The notes beneath the pieces were generated by a model, which was given only the letters and a program-made list of their open reading frames with translations, did no database searches and had not been told where the DNA came from. A program made the position numbers and the translations under genes. From an uncultured Bacteroidia bacterium (GTDB lineage: Bacteria > Bacteroidota > Bacteroidia > Bacteroidales > Prolixibacteraceae), in contig CAIXZH010000052.1 in the NCBI GenBank assembly GCA_903923905.1, positions 62,001 through 126,000 of the forward strand: a stretch of DNA of 64,000 nucleotides, given 5' to 3'. Of this stretch, positions 1 through 9,814 are shown in pieces (the first letter of the stretch is position 1; the number at the start of each line of letters is the position of its first letter).

Positions 1-19
1 GCAAATACAAAAATTGCCA

Positions 20-97
20 TGTAATCTTTTTGTAATATTATTTAATTTAATTGTGATTTAGTTGTAATGCCATTGTAACAATATTAAGGAAATTTTG
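20..97 (+). promoter_or_regulatory. Pho-box array and promoter of the porin gene
   Basis: Hexamers TGTAAT (20), TGTAAT (31), TTAATT (42, weak), TGTGAT (52), TGTAAT (63) and TGTAAC (74) repeat at 11-bp spacing, with one 10-bp step. This is the repeat period of PhoB boxes. AAATTTTG at 90-97 resembles the Bacteroidota -7 element (TAnnTTTG) and begins 16 nt after the start of the last hexamer. The start codon is at 134. The array is seen directly; binding by the PhoB-like regulator at 6298 is inferred. Confidence 0.75.
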
Positions 98-133
98 CAT
101 CGTAGAAAATCAATTAATTTAAAACATTAAAAA

Positions 134-1543
134 ATGAAAAAAACACTGCTTACAATTTTTACGATGCTGGGGCTTATCATTGGCACCTTGAGTGCACAAG
201 ATAAATCAGCATTTAAACCTTCAGGTAATCTTTGGGGATACACTTTTGGTGACTATTATTACATGGGGCATGCCGACTCATTGGGTAGAGGTGCAGGAAA
301 TGTGCAATACAAACCTTACTCTACTACCTCATCCTTAAATGCCAGTATTCCGACAAGTGCAACCAGTGTAACAACTACCACAGGTGGAACCACCACAACT
401 ACTACAACCCTGACGAACACAAAAACCAACCTGCTTAGTTCAGGGACGAACAACAATACCAATTCCAACGCTTTTCAGGTTAGACGTTTTTATCTGGGAT
501 ACGACTATAATTTTGCCCCAAAATTGACAGCTTATGCTGTATTGGCCCATGAGCAAAATCTTGATGCAAGTGGTCAGAATACAGTTTATTTAAAATATGC
601 CAATGTAAAATGGTCGGATGTTTTTAATCACAAGAACCTGCTGAACCTGATTATCGGTCAACAATCTACACCTTCATTTGCCACTCCGTTTGGTACTGAG
701 CCTTTGTGGGGTTATCGCGCTATTGAACGAACTGTTATGGATATTCATAATAACGATTCTTCAACTGATTTAGGCGTAGCTTTACAAGGAGATCTTTGGC
801 ATGGAATGTCGGGTGATTCACTAAAACCAAACCTTATTGGATATATGATTCAAATTGGAAACGGAAATGGAGCTAAACCTGAAAACGACCATTATAAGAC
901 ATTAAGATATAATTTCTATACCAGTTTGATGAAGCAGAAACTTACAATGGGTGTTTACGGTGATTTTCGCACAATAGCAATTGGAGCAGTAAACCAATCT
1001 GCACATACTTTAAAAGCATACGCTGCCTATAATACCTCAAAATTCAAAATCGGGGGTGAAGTATTTTCACAGGTTCTAGTAAATGGTGCAAAATTAAAGA
1101 CCGGAACCTATGAAGATGTTAATATTTCAGGATGGTCTTTATGGCTCTCGGGAAAGATCCTGCCAAAAATGAACTATTATGCAAGGCTGGATAAGTATAA
1201 TCCTGATACAAAATATAATGCTAACAATATTTATACGTCTGTTCCTGGAGTAATTACTCCTCAATATACACCTTCAGGTTCAGTATATTCAATTGGATCT
1301 AGCGCTGTCAGCCAGTCGGCGGTATTTTCAACCCAAACATTTTACACCCTTGGATTGGATTTTACAGTGATGAACAGGTTTCATATTATGCCAAACGTTT
1401 GGGTAACCCAATTTAACAGTATGGCAAACCTTTCAGCAGCCGCAGTAAAAGCAAGTAAAGACTATGACTTTGTTCCCAGGGTAACATTCTATTATTTGTT
1501 CAATGCATCGAAGAAGGTAGGTAATAACGGTATGGACAATTAA
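134..1543 (+). CDS. Outer-membrane porin, probably phosphate-starvation induced
   Basis: A 469-residue protein with a signal peptide (cleavage probably after LSA, about residue 21) followed by alternating aromatic and polar strands typical of a 16-18-strand beta barrel. A Thr-rich low-complexity stretch at about residues 76-98 looks like a surface loop or linker. The C-terminus (YYLFNASKK) resembles the last strand of porin O/P-like proteins. It lies just upstream of pstS and behind its own Pho-box array, so phosphate entry across the outer membrane is the likely role. Family assignment rests on general barrel character and context, not on a diagnostic motif; a general anion or sugar porin is possible. 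Confidence 0.65.
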   Translation: MKKTLLTIFTMLGLIIGTLSAQDKSAFKPSGNLWGYTFGDYYYMGHADSLGRGAGNVQYKPYSTTSSLNASIPTSATSVTTTTGGTTTTTTTLTNTKTNLLSSGTNNNTNSNAFQVRRFYLGYDYNFAPKLTAYAVLAHEQNLDASGQNTVYLKYANVKWSDVFNHKNLLNLIIGQQSTPSFATPFGTEPLWGYRAIERTVMDIHNNDSSTDLGVALQGDLWHGMSGDSLKPNLIGYMIQIGNGNGAKPENDHYKTLRYNFYTSLMKQKLTMGVYGDFRTIAIGAVNQSAHTLKAYAAYNTSKFKIGGEVFSQVLVNGAKLKTGTYEDVNISGWSLWLSGKILPKMNYYARLDKYNPDTKYNANNIYTSVPGVITPQYTPSGSVYSIGSSAVSQSAVFSTQTFYTLGLDFTVMNRFHIMPNVWVTQFNSMANLSAAAVKASKDYDFVPRVTFYYLFNASKKVGNNGMDN

Positions 1544-1589
1544 ATCTTTCTATTCATTGCATAGACAGAATAATTCAATTCGTGCAATA

Positions 1590-1646
1590 TGTAACAAGAT
1601 TGTAACATTTTTGGAATCAAATCGAAATATCACATTCTTTACTTTG
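1590..1646 (+). promoter_or_regulatory. Pho-box array and promoter of pstS
   Basis: TGTAAC (1590), TGTAAC (1601), TGGAAT (1612) and a degenerate CGAAAT (1623) are exactly 11 bp apart. A -7-like TTACTTTG lies at 1639-1646, 16 nt from the start of the last unit, the same offset as in front of the porin and pit. The start codon is at 1673. Control by the PhoB-like regulator is inferred. Confidence 0.75.
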
Positions 1647-1672
1647 TCGTAATAAAATTTAAAATAAAAAAA

Positions 1673-2740
1673 ATGAAAAAATTATTAGCAATCGTATTCG
1701 TCATGTCAGTTTTCGCAGCAGTTGCAGGAAACAACCAGAATACAAGCACAGGAAATGATTCAAAAAGCATCAGTATTTCGGGTGCAGGAGCAACCTTCCC
1801 TCTGCCATTTTACAATCAGTTAATTGCTGATTATTCAACCAAAACAAGCATGTTGGTCACTTATGGTGGAATTGGCTCAGGCGGGGGAATCCGCAGCCTA
1901 AAAGATAAAGTGGTCGATTTTGGCGCTACAGATGCTTTTCTTACAGACGCTCAGGCAGCAGAATTTTCTGCTCCGGTTGTCCATATCCCCACTTGTCTTG
2001 GAGCAGTGGTTTTAGCCTACAATTTACCAGGAGTAACCTCTTTAAAACTTAAGAATGACGTTCTGGCAAAAATCTTTATGGGTGAAATTACCAAATGGAA
2101 CGACAAGCTGATTAAGGCAGAAAACCCTGAGGCAAACCTTCCAGATATGAGTATTTCAATTATTTACCGTTCTGACGGAAGTGGAACAACCTTTATTTTC
2201 AGCGACTTCATGAGCAAAATCAGCGAAAAATGGTCAAAAGAGGTTGGAACCGGAAAAACATTAAAATGGCCTGTAGGTATGGGTGCCAAAGGTAATCCCG
2301 GAGTGGCTGGAACGATTAAGCAAACAATTGGCGCATTTGGTTACATTGGTTCTGAATATGCTTTTGCTCAAAAAATCCCTTTTGTAAAATTGCAGAACAA
2401 GGCAGGCAATTTCATTGAACCATCAGTTGCCTCGGTCAGCGCTGCCGCTCAAGGAGATATCCCTGCAGATACCCGTGTAATGCTGACTAATTCTGCTGAT
2501 CCGCAAGCTTATCCAATCAGCGCTTTTACCTGGATTATTCTTTATAAGGAACAGTCTTACAACGACAGAACTCTTCAACAGGCTGAAGAAACAGTAAAAT
2601 TTCTTAGCTGGGTTATAGACACTGATGCTCAGGCAGTTGCTCAGAAGGTTGATTATGCTCCACTTCCTGCAAAAGCGGTTTCTCTTGCAAAAACTATTTT
2701 AAAATCAGTTACTTACAAGGGCACTCCGATTGTAAAATAA
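1673..2740 (+). CDS. pstS: Phosphate ABC transporter, substrate-binding protein PstS
   Basis: A 355-residue periplasmic phosphate-binding protein. A signal peptide (about residues 1-18) is followed by the PstS motif GAGATFP (about 38-44), the glycine-rich GGIGSGGGIR loop and the SGTTFIFSDF phosphate-binding segment, which are the family's phosphate-contact regions. It captures inorganic phosphate for the PstCAB complex encoded next. A strong hairpin lies between it and pstC, so pstS is probably made in excess of the membrane components, as is usual for binding proteins. An 11-bp-phased Pho-box array precedes it. Confidence 0.95.
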   Translation: MKKLLAIVFVMSVFAAVAGNNQNTSTGNDSKSISISGAGATFPLPFYNQLIADYSTKTSMLVTYGGIGSGGGIRSLKDKVVDFGATDAFLTDAQAAEFSAPVVHIPTCLGAVVLAYNLPGVTSLKLKNDVLAKIFMGEITKWNDKLIKAENPEANLPDMSISIIYRSDGSGTTFIFSDFMSKISEKWSKEVGTGKTLKWPVGMGAKGNPGVAGTIKQTIGAFGYIGSEYAFAQKIPFVKLQNKAGNFIEPSVASVSAAAQGDIPADTRVMLTNSADPQAYPISAFTWIILYKEQSYNDRTLQQAEETVKFLSWVIDTDAQAVAQKVDYAPLPAKAVSLAKTILKSVTYKGTPIVK

Positions 2741-2817
2741 GTATTCGATTAACAAGAAAATTAAAATCAGATTTTATCTCTTCTGATTCATCCTGATAAA
2801 CTTCGAATATAATTTGA

Positions 2818-2862
2818 AAAAAGAGAAACATGGAGATACAATTAATCCATGTTTCTCTTTTT
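2818..2862 (+). terminator. Intergenic hairpin between pstS and pstC
   Basis: A 17-bp perfect stem (2818-2834 with 2846-2862, core GAGAAACATGGA) with an 11-nt loop, ending in a T run. It fits a rho-independent terminator or partial attenuator after pstS. It would lower pstCAB expression relative to pstS if read-through occurs, or separate the units if pstC has its own promoter. Confidence 0.8.
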
Positions 2863-2973
2863 AGTATGTTTAAGATAGAGTATCCAATGGTTTAAAATAT
2901 CAACGTTCAGGAATTTTGTACTTTAGCAGTGAAAATAAAGCATAAAATCCAGACAATTTATCTCTTTTAAAAA

Positions 2974-3828
2974 GTGAAAAGCGAAAAGATCACAAAACTT
3001 ATTTTAATCATTGCTTCTTTGGTGATTCTTCTGATATTTGCTGGGATGGCCTGGGCGATGATTAAAGGTGCCTACCCTGCTTTCCAGAAGTTTGGTTTCT
3101 TTGGATTCCTCTTTTCAACTGAATGGAATCCTACCGAAGGAAAAGAAGCTTACGGGGCTATGCCATTTATTGCCGGCACAGTAATCACTTCAGTACTTGC
3201 CCTGATAATATGTTTTCCACTCGCTTTCTCAACCTCGCTTTTCATTGCCGAGTACTTCCGGAAGAGACGAATTGCAATAATCCTCGGGACTTTGGTCGAT
3301 TTGCTTGCAGGGGTGCCCAGTATAGTTTACGGACTTTGGGGGTTTTATACCCTTCGTCCATTAATTGCCTCTCTCGGATTTCAGGGGCAGGGTTACGGAA
3401 TTTTTACTTCAGGTTTGATTCTGGCAATCATGATTATTCCTTATGCCACCTCGATCAGCAATGAGATAATCACAATGGTTCCCAATGAACTAAAGGAAGC
3501 GGCCTATTCTCTTGGGGCAACACGATTAGAGGTTATTTCTAGTGTCATCATCCCTAATTCACGATCCGGACTTGTGGCTGGTTACATCCTTGCCTTAGGA
3601 AGAGCGCTTGGTGAAACCATGGCAGTTACCATGTTGATCGGCAATGCCAATATCATACCCAATGGATTATTCAGTCCAGGAAATTCGATGGCAAGCGTCA
3701 TTGCCAATCAGTTTGGCGAGGCAGATGGATTAAAGCTGAGTTCATTAATTGCCATTGGCCTGCTCCTTTTTGGGGTAACTGCGATAGTCAATGCCATTGG
3801 GAAAATCATCATCCGTAAATTCGCTTAG
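2974..3828 (+). CDS. pstC: Phosphate ABC transporter permease PstC
   Basis: A 284-residue inner-membrane permease with six predicted helices and the cytoplasmic EAA loop (ELKEAAYSLGATRLE, from about residue 171) that contacts the PstB ATPase. It begins at GTG (2974), which gives a charged N-terminus before the first helix; no better ATG lies nearby. It pairs with PstA, encoded 10 nt downstream, to form the phosphate channel. Length and motif agree with PstC. Confidence 0.93.
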   Translation: MKSEKITKLILIIASLVILLIFAGMAWAMIKGAYPAFQKFGFFGFLFSTEWNPTEGKEAYGAMPFIAGTVITSVLALIICFPLAFSTSLFIAEYFRKRRIAIILGTLVDLLAGVPSIVYGLWGFYTLRPLIASLGFQGQGYGIFTSGLILAIMIIPYATSISNEIITMVPNELKEAAYSLGATRLEVISSVIIPNSRSGLVAGYILALGRALGETMAVTMLIGNANIIPNGLFSPGNSMASVIANQFGEADGLKLSSLIAIGLLLFGVTAIVNAIGKIIIRKFA

Positions 3829-3838
3829 AACAAGAAAA

Positions 3839-4726
3839 ATGGACAGCAAAGAGAGAATTGCCGAGGGAGAGAATTCCAATTGGAGGGAGAGAAAAGACAA
3901 ACTGTTCTTCGGAATAGTTGTAATCCTATCCTTCATCACTATATCCCCTATTGCATTAATCCTTTATAAACTCATTGTCAAAGGATACAAACAAATTAAT
4001 CTTGATTTCTTTTTTAAAGTGGCCCCTGATACGCTTCAGGCAATGACTGCAGTGCGAAACGGAGAGCTTCTGCCAGGTGGAATCGCCAACGGTATTACCG
4101 GCACCTTGCTTATGGTGGCAGTAGCTTCAGTGATTGCTATTCCGTTAAGCATTTTAATCGGCATATTCCTTTATGAGAATCAGGGAAAACAATATGCCAA
4201 CCTCATCCGAAGCCTTACCGATATTCTTCAGGGGGTTCCATCAGTTGTTTTGGGAATAATTGCCTATATCTGGATTGTTCAGGGGATTACCAAAGGGTTT
4301 TCAGCCCTTGCCGGAAGTGTTGCCCTGGCCATCATGATGTTACCTCTGATCATCCGGTCAACCGAGGAGACGCTGAAAATGCTTCCAATTTCGATTAAAG
4401 AGGCAGGTGCCGCATTAGGAGTTCCTTATCATAAAATCATATTAAAAGTGATGATTCCATCAGGCTTTAGTGGGCTTATGACCGGAATATTACTTTCCAT
4501 ATCAAGGGTAATAGGCGAAACTGCACCTCTTATGCTTACGACATTAGGAAGTACTGCCATAAACCTGAACATTACAAAACCAACCAGTGCTGTACCTTTA
4601 CAAATTTGGGAATTTTACAATAACCCAAATATGATTGACCTCGTCTGGTCGTCATCTCTTTTTCTATTAGGCTTTGTTTTAACCTTAAATATCATTGCAA
4701 AACGGATCTCAAATCAGTTTAATTAA
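3839..4726 (+). CDS. pstA: Phosphate ABC transporter permease PstA
   Basis: A 295-residue inner-membrane permease, partner of PstC, with six hydrophobic helices and an EAA loop (SIKEAGAALGVPYHKI, about residues 186-201). An ATG further upstream at 3791 would overlap pstC by 38 nt; the ATG at 3839, 10 nt after the pstC stop and giving a charged N-terminus (MDSKERIAEGE), is preferred. It continues the pst operon into pstB, 24 nt downstream. Confidence 0.93.
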   Translation: MDSKERIAEGENSNWRERKDKLFFGIVVILSFITISPIALILYKLIVKGYKQINLDFFFKVAPDTLQAMTAVRNGELLPGGIANGITGTLLMVAVASVIAIPLSILIGIFLYENQGKQYANLIRSLTDILQGVPSVVLGIIAYIWIVQGITKGFSALAGSVALAIMMLPLIIRSTEETLKMLPISIKEAGAALGVPYHKIILKVMIPSGFSGLMTGILLSISRVIGETAPLMLTTLGSTAINLNITKPTSAVPLQIWEFYNNPNMIDLVWSSSLFLLGFVLTLNIIAKRISNQFN

Positions 4727-4750
4727 GATTCGTAAAACAAAATAGCAATC

Positions 4751-5533
4751 ATGAACGAGAATATTTTACAAATTCAGCATCCTGTTTTATCCATTAGCAA
4801 TCTGATGATCGCCTATGGGAAAGATAAGTCAGCCGTGAGAGATGTAACAGCCGACGTGAAACGAAACGCGATTACTGCCATCATGGGTCCATCGGGATGC
4901 GGCAAAAGCACCTTACTAAGGGCCATCAACCGAATGCATGAATTGTACCCCAATATCCAAACCACTGGTGACATCCTGCTAAACGGTGAGAGTATCTATA
5001 AAATGTCGACGACACGACTACGCAGAAAGATCGGGATGGTTTTTCAACGGCCAAACCCATTCCCAACAATGAGTATTTATGAAAATGTAATTGCTGGATA
5101 CGATCTCAATGGGAGTAAATTGAAAAAAGGGGAGAAAGATGCTATCGTTGAAAGTTCTCTTCACGATGTGGGTCTGTTCGAAGAGGTGAAGGATTCGCTA
5201 AACAAAAAAGGAAATTTTCTTTCAGGAGGTCAGCAGCAACGACTGTGTATTGCCCGTGCATTAGCATTTAAACCCGAGGTAATTCTTATGGACGAGCCAA
5301 CTTCAGCTCTCGACCCGCTTTCAACCGCAAAAATTGAGGATCTGCTGGTCGAATTAAAGAAACAATATACCATCGTACTGGTTACCCATAATATGTCACA
5401 GGCTGCCCGAATTTCAGATAATGCCATGTTTATGTACCTTGGAGAATTGGTGGAATATGACAAAACAAAGAAAATGTTTACAAATCCGGCTGATTCACGC
5501 ACTGAGGGTTATCTGACCGGTAAATTTGGCTGA
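4751..5533 (+). CDS. pstB: Phosphate ABC transporter ATPase PstB
   Basis: A 260-residue ATPase that powers PstCA. Walker A GPSGCGKST is at residues 46-54, the signature LSGGQQQR at about 157-164 and Walker B VILMDEP at about 177-183, followed by the VLVTHNM switch histidine. PstB-specific features include the GMVFQRPNPFP Q-loop. Length and all motifs are complete. It is the fourth gene of the pst run and is followed by phoU. Confidence 0.95.
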   Translation: MNENILQIQHPVLSISNLMIAYGKDKSAVRDVTADVKRNAITAIMGPSGCGKSTLLRAINRMHELYPNIQTTGDILLNGESIYKMSTTRLRRKIGMVFQRPNPFPTMSIYENVIAGYDLNGSKLKKGEKDAIVESSLHDVGLFEEVKDSLNKKGNFLSGGQQQRLCIARALAFKPEVILMDEPTSALDPLSTAKIEDLLVELKKQYTIVLVTHNMSQAARISDNAMFMYLGELVEYDKTKKMFTNPADSRTEGYLTGKFG

Positions 5534-5596
5534 TCCGTAATTATAATTTCCAATGATATCTAAAATAAATTCCTTAACCTTAAAATACGACAACAG

Positions 5597-6298
5597 ATGA
5601 ATATTAAAAAAGAGAATGCGATCCATAACATTTTTGATCATTTTGAGGATTATGCTAACCTGATCTTAAGCCAGTTATCCATTCTTGAGAAAGTTATTAG
5701 CTCAGGATCACTGGTTATTCCGGAAGAAATTTTGAAGGAATTAAATATCAATGAAGATAAATCAGACAAATTTGAGGTCAAGCTGAGTGAAAAAATTGTC
5801 GATACGATCGTTTTACAAAAACCGGTTGCCTCAGATCTCCGTAAACTGATGGCCTGTTATCAGATCGTAATTAACCTCGAGAGAATCGGTGACCTGGTGA
5901 TAGACATTGTAAAATTTATTCCCAGGATCAAAGAATCAGAAACCTACAACCGGATGTCGGAAGTGATCTATAACATGTTGCTGGTAAGTGTTAATATGGT
6001 ACAGAAATCATTGCTCTCTTTTATAAACAGTGATAAGGAATTTGCAATTTGGACGATCAGAAATGATGAAGTCGTGGATGATATGAACCACAAGCTTATC
6101 CGAAAGGCAATTGCGAAAAGCAAGATGTCTGATGAAACCCAGCAGCTGATGTTTAGTTTTATCCATATAAATAGTATTATTTCGAGCATTGAACGGATAG
6201 CCGATCATGCGACCAATGTGGCGGAGGCTTCAATCTACGCAATGGAGGGGACAGATATTCGCCACCACAATCTTGAAAATGAAACAAACGAAAAATAA
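5597..6298 (+). CDS. phoU: PhoU-family phosphate signalling regulator
   Basis: A 233-residue all-helical protein with two PhoU bundles, each carrying the metal-binding motif: NLERIGDLV at about residue 92 and SIERIADHA at about 196. In the family PhoU connects the Pst transporter to the PhoR kinase and represses the Pho regulon in phosphate sufficiency. Its stop codon overlaps the start of the response regulator by one base (TAATG), so the transport genes and the regulator genes are translationally linked. Confidence 0.92.
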   Translation: MNIKKENAIHNIFDHFEDYANLILSQLSILEKVISSGSLVIPEEILKELNINEDKSDKFEVKLSEKIVDTIVLQKPVASDLRKLMACYQIVINLERIGDLVIDIVKFIPRIKESETYNRMSEVIYNMLLVSVNMVQKSLLSFINSDKEFAIWTIRNDEVVDDMNHKLIRKAIAKSKMSDETQQLMFSFIHINSIISSIERIADHATNVAEASIYAMEGTDIRHHNLENETNEK

Positions 6299-6984
6299 TG
6301 AATGAAGATTCACGTATACTTGTAGTTGAGGACGAGGAGGATCTGAATGAGATTTTACAGTTCAATCTGGAAAGCGAAGGATACCAGGTCGACACTGCAT
6401 TCTCTGCAGAGGGGGCTTTGAAAAAAGACCTCTCAGTTTACCATTTAATTCTGCTTGATGTAATGATGGGGAAGATATCCGGGTATAGTCTTGCCCAAAG
6501 AATTAGAAAAGAGCTGCATCTTGAAGTCCCGATCATCTTTCTTACTGCACGTGATACTGAAAATGATTTATTGACCGGATTTAATCTTGGAGCTGATGAC
6601 TACATAACCAAACCATTCTCAATAAGAGAGCTTCAGGCACGGGTTAAAGTAGTCTTAAAAAGATATAAAATAGTTCCTGCGGATGAGGCAAACAACTTGC
6701 TACCCATAGGTGAAATCATTTTGGATAAGGAAATCAAACGGCTTCTTATAGGAGAAAGGAAAATTGAACTTACCCGTAAGGAATATGAAATAATTTTATT
6801 ATTAGCCAGATCTCCAGGGAAAATTTTTTCACGTGAAGAGATACTTCGCCGGATCTGGGAGAGTGACGTCATTGTCACTGATCGTACAGTTGATGTCAAT
6901 ATTACCCGTTTACGCAAAAAAATGGAAGAATATGGCAATTACATCCGAAACAAACCAGGCTTTGGCTATTACTTTGATATTTAA
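6298..6984 (+). CDS. phoB: PhoB-type response regulator (OmpR family)
   Basis: A 228-residue regulator. The receiver domain has an acidic pair at residues 11-12, phosphoacceptor Asp54 (LILLDVMM), Thr83 and Lys105 (TKPFS). The C-terminal winged helix (about 130-228) has the OmpR/PhoB pattern ending RNKPGFGYYF. It is coupled to phoU by a one-base overlap and followed 17 nt later by a sensor kinase, so it is the likely reader of the 11-bp Pho boxes seen in this window. The name phoB is by context and could be phoP in Firmicutes-style naming. Confidence 0.9.
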   Translation: MNEDSRILVVEDEEDLNEILQFNLESEGYQVDTAFSAEGALKKDLSVYHLILLDVMMGKISGYSLAQRIRKELHLEVPIIFLTARDTENDLLTGFNLGADDYITKPFSIRELQARVKVVLKRYKIVPADEANNLLPIGEIILDKEIKRLLIGERKIELTRKEYEIILLLARSPGKIFSREEILRRIWESDVIVTDRTVDVNITRLRKKMEEYGNYIRNKPGFGYYFDI

Positions 6985-7001
6985 CCTTAAATTCTATAAT
7001 T

Positions 7002-8777
7002 ATGCTTTTTAACCGACATACTATTAAATGGAAGTTGTTCATTTATTACTTTCTGTTATTCGCCGTATTCACTTTTTCGGTAGTCCTGTTTCAGAATAGG
7101 CGAGAACATCACTATAAAATTGCGGAGCTCGAAACAAAACTAAACGAATATACCGACCTGACAAACAGATATATCGAAAATTATAAGGTTTCTCAGGAAA
7201 TGAATTTTTCGAAACTTGATAGTCTGAAAAAAATTATTCCTCCTAATTTGGCTCGTATAACTGTTATCGATTATGAGGGCAAGGTATTGTATGATAATAC
7301 AGTTAATGACTTTGCTCATTTGACCAGCCATAAAGAACGGCCAGAATTTCAAAAGGCACTATACAGTGAATTTGGAGAGAACATTCGTCATTCGGATACA
7401 ACAAATGAGGATTACATTTATTATGCAAAGTCCTACAAAAATTATGTAGTCAGGGCGGCAGTAATTTATAACACAGAGGTTAAAGCATTTCTAAAAACAG
7501 AACGGATCTTTATCTATTTCTTTGTTTTATTATTCCTTATTTTTGGTTTCCTGCTCCGCTATATTGCAAATCATATTGGTGATTCTGTTACAAAACTGAA
7601 GGATTTTGCAGTTAAAATCAGGAAAAATGAAGCAGTTGATGTAGACGGCACAACCCAATTTTCGAATGACGAACTTGGATTTATCAGTCGGGAAATAATT
7701 CAATTATACCAACAACTGAGAAAAACCAAGACAGAGCTTGTCTTGGAAAAAGAAAAGCTCATCAGCCATCTTTTTGTATTAAAGGAGGGGATTTCATTCT
7801 TTTCGTCCAGTAAAAAAGCAATATTGAATAACAGCCATTTTATTTTTTATATCAACATCATCGCGGAAGAAACTACAATATCAGTCGAAAAAATCTTTCA
7901 AGCTGAAGAATTTAAGGACGTCAATGCATTTATTGATCGAACTATTGCAGATCAAAACACCTTTCATCCACAGGAGCTCCCTAGAATGGACTATCTGGTT
8001 CAGAATGATGGATATAGTTTTAATATTCAGTGTATTATCTTTCCAGATAAAAGCTTTGAAATTCTTATTTCAGACCAAACCCAACTCATGCGGAGAAGTA
8101 TAATGAAACAGCAAATTACTTCCAACATTTCACATGAACTAAAAACACCTATTTCATCTGTTAAAGGCTACCTGGAAACAGTTTTAAATAATCCTGACCT
8201 GGAACAAAGCAAACAGCAGTATTTTATTGAAAAAGCCTATAATCAAACCGAAAGGCTTACTCAGTTGGTAAATGACATTTCTCTCTTGAACAAGATTGAA
8301 GAGTATTCTGAACTATATGTCCGGGAAAAAGTGCAAATTAGAAAAGTAATTAATGAGGCTATTGAGAGTTTTAGTGATCTGATCAAACAGAAGGGGATTC
8401 AGGTTGATTGCACAATTGAGGACGAACTTGTCATTAATGCAAATCACTCATTGATTTTTTCCGTCTTTCGTAATCTAATGGAAAATTCTGTCAATTATGG
8501 CGGAGACAATATTACGGTTTCAATCACCAAATACCACGAAGACAATACATTCCACTACTTTTCATTTTCTGACAACGGTGCTGGAGTAGACGAAGAGCAT
8601 TTGTCACGACTTTTCGAAAGGTTTTACAGGGTAGATTCTGGGCGTTCTCGCAAGGAAGGGGGAACCGGCTTAGGGCTGGCCATTGTTAAAAATGCCATTC
8701 TCAGCTTCAAAGGTGAAATTTCTGCCCGTAAAAGAAAAGACGGTGGACTTGAATTTTTGTTTTCGCTACCAAAATAA
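7002..8777 (+). CDS. phoR: PhoR-type sensor histidine kinase
   Basis: A 591-residue membrane kinase: an N-terminal helix, an extracytoplasmic domain to about residue 165, a second helix (about 168-188), a HAMP-like linker and coiled coil, a degenerate sensor region, then HisKA with His378 (NISHELKTP) and a HATPase domain with the N box (NLMENSVNYGG), G1 (DNGAGVDEEH) and G2 (GGTGLGLAIVK). It follows the response regulator by 17 nt and probably senses phosphate status through PstSCAB-PhoU. Unlike E. coli PhoR it has a sizeable periplasmic domain, so direct ligand sensing is also possible. Confidence 0.9.
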   Translation: MLFNRHTIKWKLFIYYFLLFAVFTFSVVLFQNRREHHYKIAELETKLNEYTDLTNRYIENYKVSQEMNFSKLDSLKKIIPPNLARITVIDYEGKVLYDNTVNDFAHLTSHKERPEFQKALYSEFGENIRHSDTTNEDYIYYAKSYKNYVVRAAVIYNTEVKAFLKTERIFIYFFVLLFLIFGFLLRYIANHIGDSVTKLKDFAVKIRKNEAVDVDGTTQFSNDELGFISREIIQLYQQLRKTKTELVLEKEKLISHLFVLKEGISFFSSSKKAILNNSHFIFYINIIAEETTISVEKIFQAEEFKDVNAFIDRTIADQNTFHPQELPRMDYLVQNDGYSFNIQCIIFPDKSFEILISDQTQLMRRSIMKQQITSNISHELKTPISSVKGYLETVLNNPDLEQSKQQYFIEKAYNQTERLTQLVNDISLLNKIEEYSELYVREKVQIRKVINEAIESFSDLIKQKGIQVDCTIEDELVINANHSLIFSVFRNLMENSVNYGGDNITVSITKYHEDNTFHYFSFSDNGAGVDEEHLSRLFERFYRVDSGRSRKEGGTGLGLAIVKNAILSFKGEISARKRKDGGLEFLFSLPK

Positions 8778-8971
8778 AATTGTAATAAGCTTGATTGAAT
8801 AAAATCCATACCCGACTATTTAACGAAGTAAGATCACCGATTATTATCTTTTCGAGCGTTGTTTGAATCATTACTTACCTTCTCCACCAGCGTAAATTAA
8901 AATTAATTCACAGTCTATTCAACAATATAATCGAAAACCGTACTGATTGGAAGCTTAATTTCGGAAACGAC

Positions 8972-9694
8972 TTAATGCAATTGCTTTTCTCTTACCCGTC
9001 TGTATTCATTAAAAAATGCTGGATTCGTGCTTTCAAACTGAAGAGCAAATTTATCGATCTTTTTAGCCACTAGTTTTTTTGAATCTTTAAAAATCATTTT
9101 CATCTCCACAATCGCGTTCTCCTTTTCTTGCACGACCCTTTGATATTTAGTAAATGAGTTAATAAAGCGAATAGTTGCTTCTTCTATATTTTTAATCATA
9201 TCAGGAATTAATCCGTATTTCTTTTTGAATTTGAGAGTGGCTTTGGAATGTTCAGGATTTAGAGCAGATTTAATTTTATTGGCAAAGTTGGTTGCATATC
9301 CCCCGTGTTTATTCGCAATCAGCCAAATCTTCTGTGAAATTTTAATTAAATCCATTTCCGAACTTTCCAGAAGAAATTCGGGGGTATAGTGTTCCAATCG
9401 AAGTTGAAGATTCTTTTTCTTTTTATCAGTGGCAAAAACCTGCATTACCTGAATGATTATCATAGTCTTGTCTATCAACTCATTCTTTCGGTCATTCTTG
9501 GTATTTTCTATTGAAGTTATATCCCTGGAAAACATCAAATTTAAATCAATTGACTTTTTATGATTCGAAACAAGTACTTCGTAATGATCGTGAAATCTGG
9601 ATTCCTTTGACATGATTTCCAGATTTCTTGACAAAACATCAATTACCAGAGCATTGCTCTGTAATCTCGAATTAAAATCCTTAAATTCTTCCAT
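8972..9694 (-). CDS. Hypothetical all-helical protein
   Basis: A 240-residue protein, Lys/Glu-rich and almost entirely helical, with no signal peptide or membrane segment. The N-terminal 100 residues and the C-terminal segment (about 185-230) have coiled-coil-like heptads. I recognise no family. It faces the pho operon tail-to-tail and precedes two other small leftward genes, separated by ordinary gaps, so an operon is not evident. Confidence 0.6.
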   Translation of the reverse strand: MEEFKDFNSRLQSNALVIDVLSRNLEIMSKESRFHDHYEVLVSNHKKSIDLNLMFSRDITSIENTKNDRKNELIDKTMIIIQVMQVFATDKKKKNLQLRLEHYTPEFLLESSEMDLIKISQKIWLIANKHGGYATNFANKIKSALNPEHSKATLKFKKKYGLIPDMIKNIEEATIRFINSFTKYQRVVQEKENAIVEMKMIFKDSKKLVAKKIDKFALQFESTNPAFFNEYRRVREKQLH

Positions 9695-9814
9695 GAAATA
9701 TTTTAATAAATTAGCTATAAACAGATAATCTTTACCCCATTAGGTTCAGAACGTTAAGGAAACCCAATTCAATTGGCAAATTAAATCCATACTGGCTATT
9801 CTTGGGCTATTCAT

